Origin: an uncultured Flavobacteriaceae bacterium
GTDB taxonomy: Bacteria > Bacteroidota > Bacteroidia > Flavobacteriales > Flavobacteriaceae
Length of the DNA stretch: 64,000 bases
NCBI GenBank assembly: GCA_943789305.1
Contig: CALSTP010000001.1
Location: 348,178-412,177 of the forward strand
Direction of reading: 5' to 3'
The position numbers and the translations under genes were made by a program. Below are positions 63,281-64,000 of the stretch, one piece after another (the stretch's first letter is position 1; each line of letters starts with the position of its first letter). Below the pieces are notes generated by a model. It saw only the letters and a program-made list of their open reading frames with translations. It was not told the origin of the DNA and made no database searches.

Positions 63281-64000
63281 CTATTTGAGTTTTGGGGATA
63301 TATCCAAAACATAATCCTTCACATAATTTTCAATAAATTCTTGAGTAAAATATTCTTTTCCTAATATTTTCTTATCGCTTAACAATGAATCTAAATTAAT
63401 TTTCAAATATTCTTCAAGATAAGGTTTTGAAAGGGGAGCAAAGCTATAGTGCCAGGGTTCGTATTCGAAACCTTTGCGTTCAATGTTATTTGTGTATACG
63501 AGGTAAAATCCAAATGATTTAGAATTCATATCCATCCATTTTTTAAATGAAACATAAGGCCCTTTTTCTTCAAATAAATGTGCTAGTAAGACATCACCTT
63601 CTACCAAAGGTTCTGCGTCGATTAAATCTAACTCTGTTCCCCAATGATGTCTTGAAGTTCCCGGTATAGTTGAGTATTCGATTATTTTTCGAATGTTTTC
63701 AATAGGATCTAAACCGTTTTCTTCATTTTGAATATATTTGGCATTCCAAATTGCTAATTGTCTTTCAAAACTTCTAGAACTCGAAACGATTTTAATTTGA
63801 ATTCCATCTTCAGCAGCAGCCTGCTTCATTTTTTCAAAAGCTAGGGCAACTTCTTCAATTAGACCGTAGTTTTTTTCATTCAAATGATCAGTGCTTTGTC
63901 CGGTTAATTGGAGCTCACTAGTTAGTGGAAAGGATTTTTTTTGAGCTGATAACTGTGCTATTATGAAGAATATGAATATGAATGGTTTGAAAAATCTCAT
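63281..64000 (-). CDS. M15-family D-Ala-D-Ala carboxypeptidase (VanY-like)
   Basis: The 239-residue protein starts exactly at the right edge (ATG at 64000-63998) and is complete. It has a signal peptide (MRFFKPFIFIFFIIAQLSAQ), SSSRSFERQLAIWN (about 73-86), the zinc and substrate motif GTSRHHWGTELDL (about 114-126) and EPWHYSF (about 181-187). This is the HxxxxxxD plus ExxH ligand set of M15 peptidases. It trims peptidoglycan peptides in the periplasm. Its promoter is outside the window. Confidence 0.92.
   Translation of the reverse strand: MRFFKPFIFIFFIIAQLSAQKKSFPLTSELQLTGQSTDHLNEKNYGLIEEVALAFEKMKQAAAEDGIQIKIVSSSRSFERQLAIWNAKYIQNEENGLDPIENIRKIIEYSTIPGTSRHHWGTELDLIDAEPLVEGDVLLAHLFEEKGPYVSFKKWMDMNSKSFGFYLVYTNNIERKGFEYEPWHYSFAPLSKPYLEEYLKINLDSLLSDKKILGKEYFTQEFIENYVKDYVLDISPKLK

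Overview
The window is a dense, A+T-rich chromosomal segment from a member of the Bacteroidota, almost certainly a marine flavobacterium (Flavobacteriaceae or a close relative). The evidence is a ribosomal protein S16 with a long acidic C-terminal tail, a TonB receptor with a CarboxypepD_reg-like N-terminus, an ExbB-(membrane protein)-ExbD-ExbD operon, the flavobacterial families DUF3098, DUF4271 and DUF4296, a mevalonate pathway with a UbiA-type ether-lipid prenyltransferase, and -7 promoter elements of the Bacteroidota type TAnnTTTG. No transposase, integrase, prophage or CRISPR array is visible. The species cannot be named from the sequence alone.

Layout. 1-2.9 kb: trigger factor (cut by the left edge), then rpsP-rimM-trmN6. 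2.9-7.2 kb (minus): two YhhN-family membrane proteins, a secreted unknown and a TonB receptor. 7.3-9.0 kb (minus): umuC-umuD, in that order. 9.3-14.5 kb: sucA-sucB, a retropepsin-like protease and tatD, then tRNA-Ser(GGA). 14.9-19.8 kb: a calcineurin-like phosphoesterase, the ExbB/ExbD operon with a clear intrinsic terminator, and a beta-barrel protein. 19.8-29.2 kb (minus): rpoN, asnS, an RND/MMPL exporter, frr, pyrH, truB, uppP, DUF3098, ftsX. 29.3-33.4 kb: leuS-SemiSWEET, an Lrp/AsnC regulator and DUF423. 33.4-40.7 kb: hemD-DUF4271, polyprenol-phosphate mannosyltransferase-pyrC-DUF4296, an epimerase, tyrS and a LuxE-like protein. 40.9-45.5 kb: a response regulator/histidine kinase pair, trmB, an alkyltransferase-like protein, then Mrp-NifU-ferredoxin (Fe-S biogenesis). 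45.5-50.6 kb: a glycerophosphodiesterase, TspO, then mevalonate decarboxylase-mevalonate kinase-UbiA prenyltransferase-pseudouridine synthase.

50.6-63.3 kb is the most distinctive part. It holds a three-gene glycosyltransferase operon, a FAD oxidoreductase coupled to a membrane polyferredoxin, a broken SRPBCC gene, and a seven-gene arsenosugar operon (minus strand): AhpD/CMD-like protein, ArsS radical SAM enzyme, TIGR04282 glycosyltransferase, purine nucleoside phosphorylase, ArsM methyltransferase, DUF547 protein and TIGR04283 glycosyltransferase. The expected route is methylation of arsenite by ArsM, transfer of a deoxyadenosyl group to dimethylarsenic by ArsS, removal of adenine by the phosphorylase, and glycosyl transfer. 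The DUF547 protein, the AhpD-like protein and the nearby redox pair have no assigned step and are the best candidates for undescribed biology. Upstream of this operon, on the opposite strand, lies an open frame with coding character but no usable start codon. The right edge holds a complete M15 peptidase.

Genes are packed very tightly. Most convergent pairs overlap at their stop codons, and only one strong intrinsic terminator was found in 64 kb.
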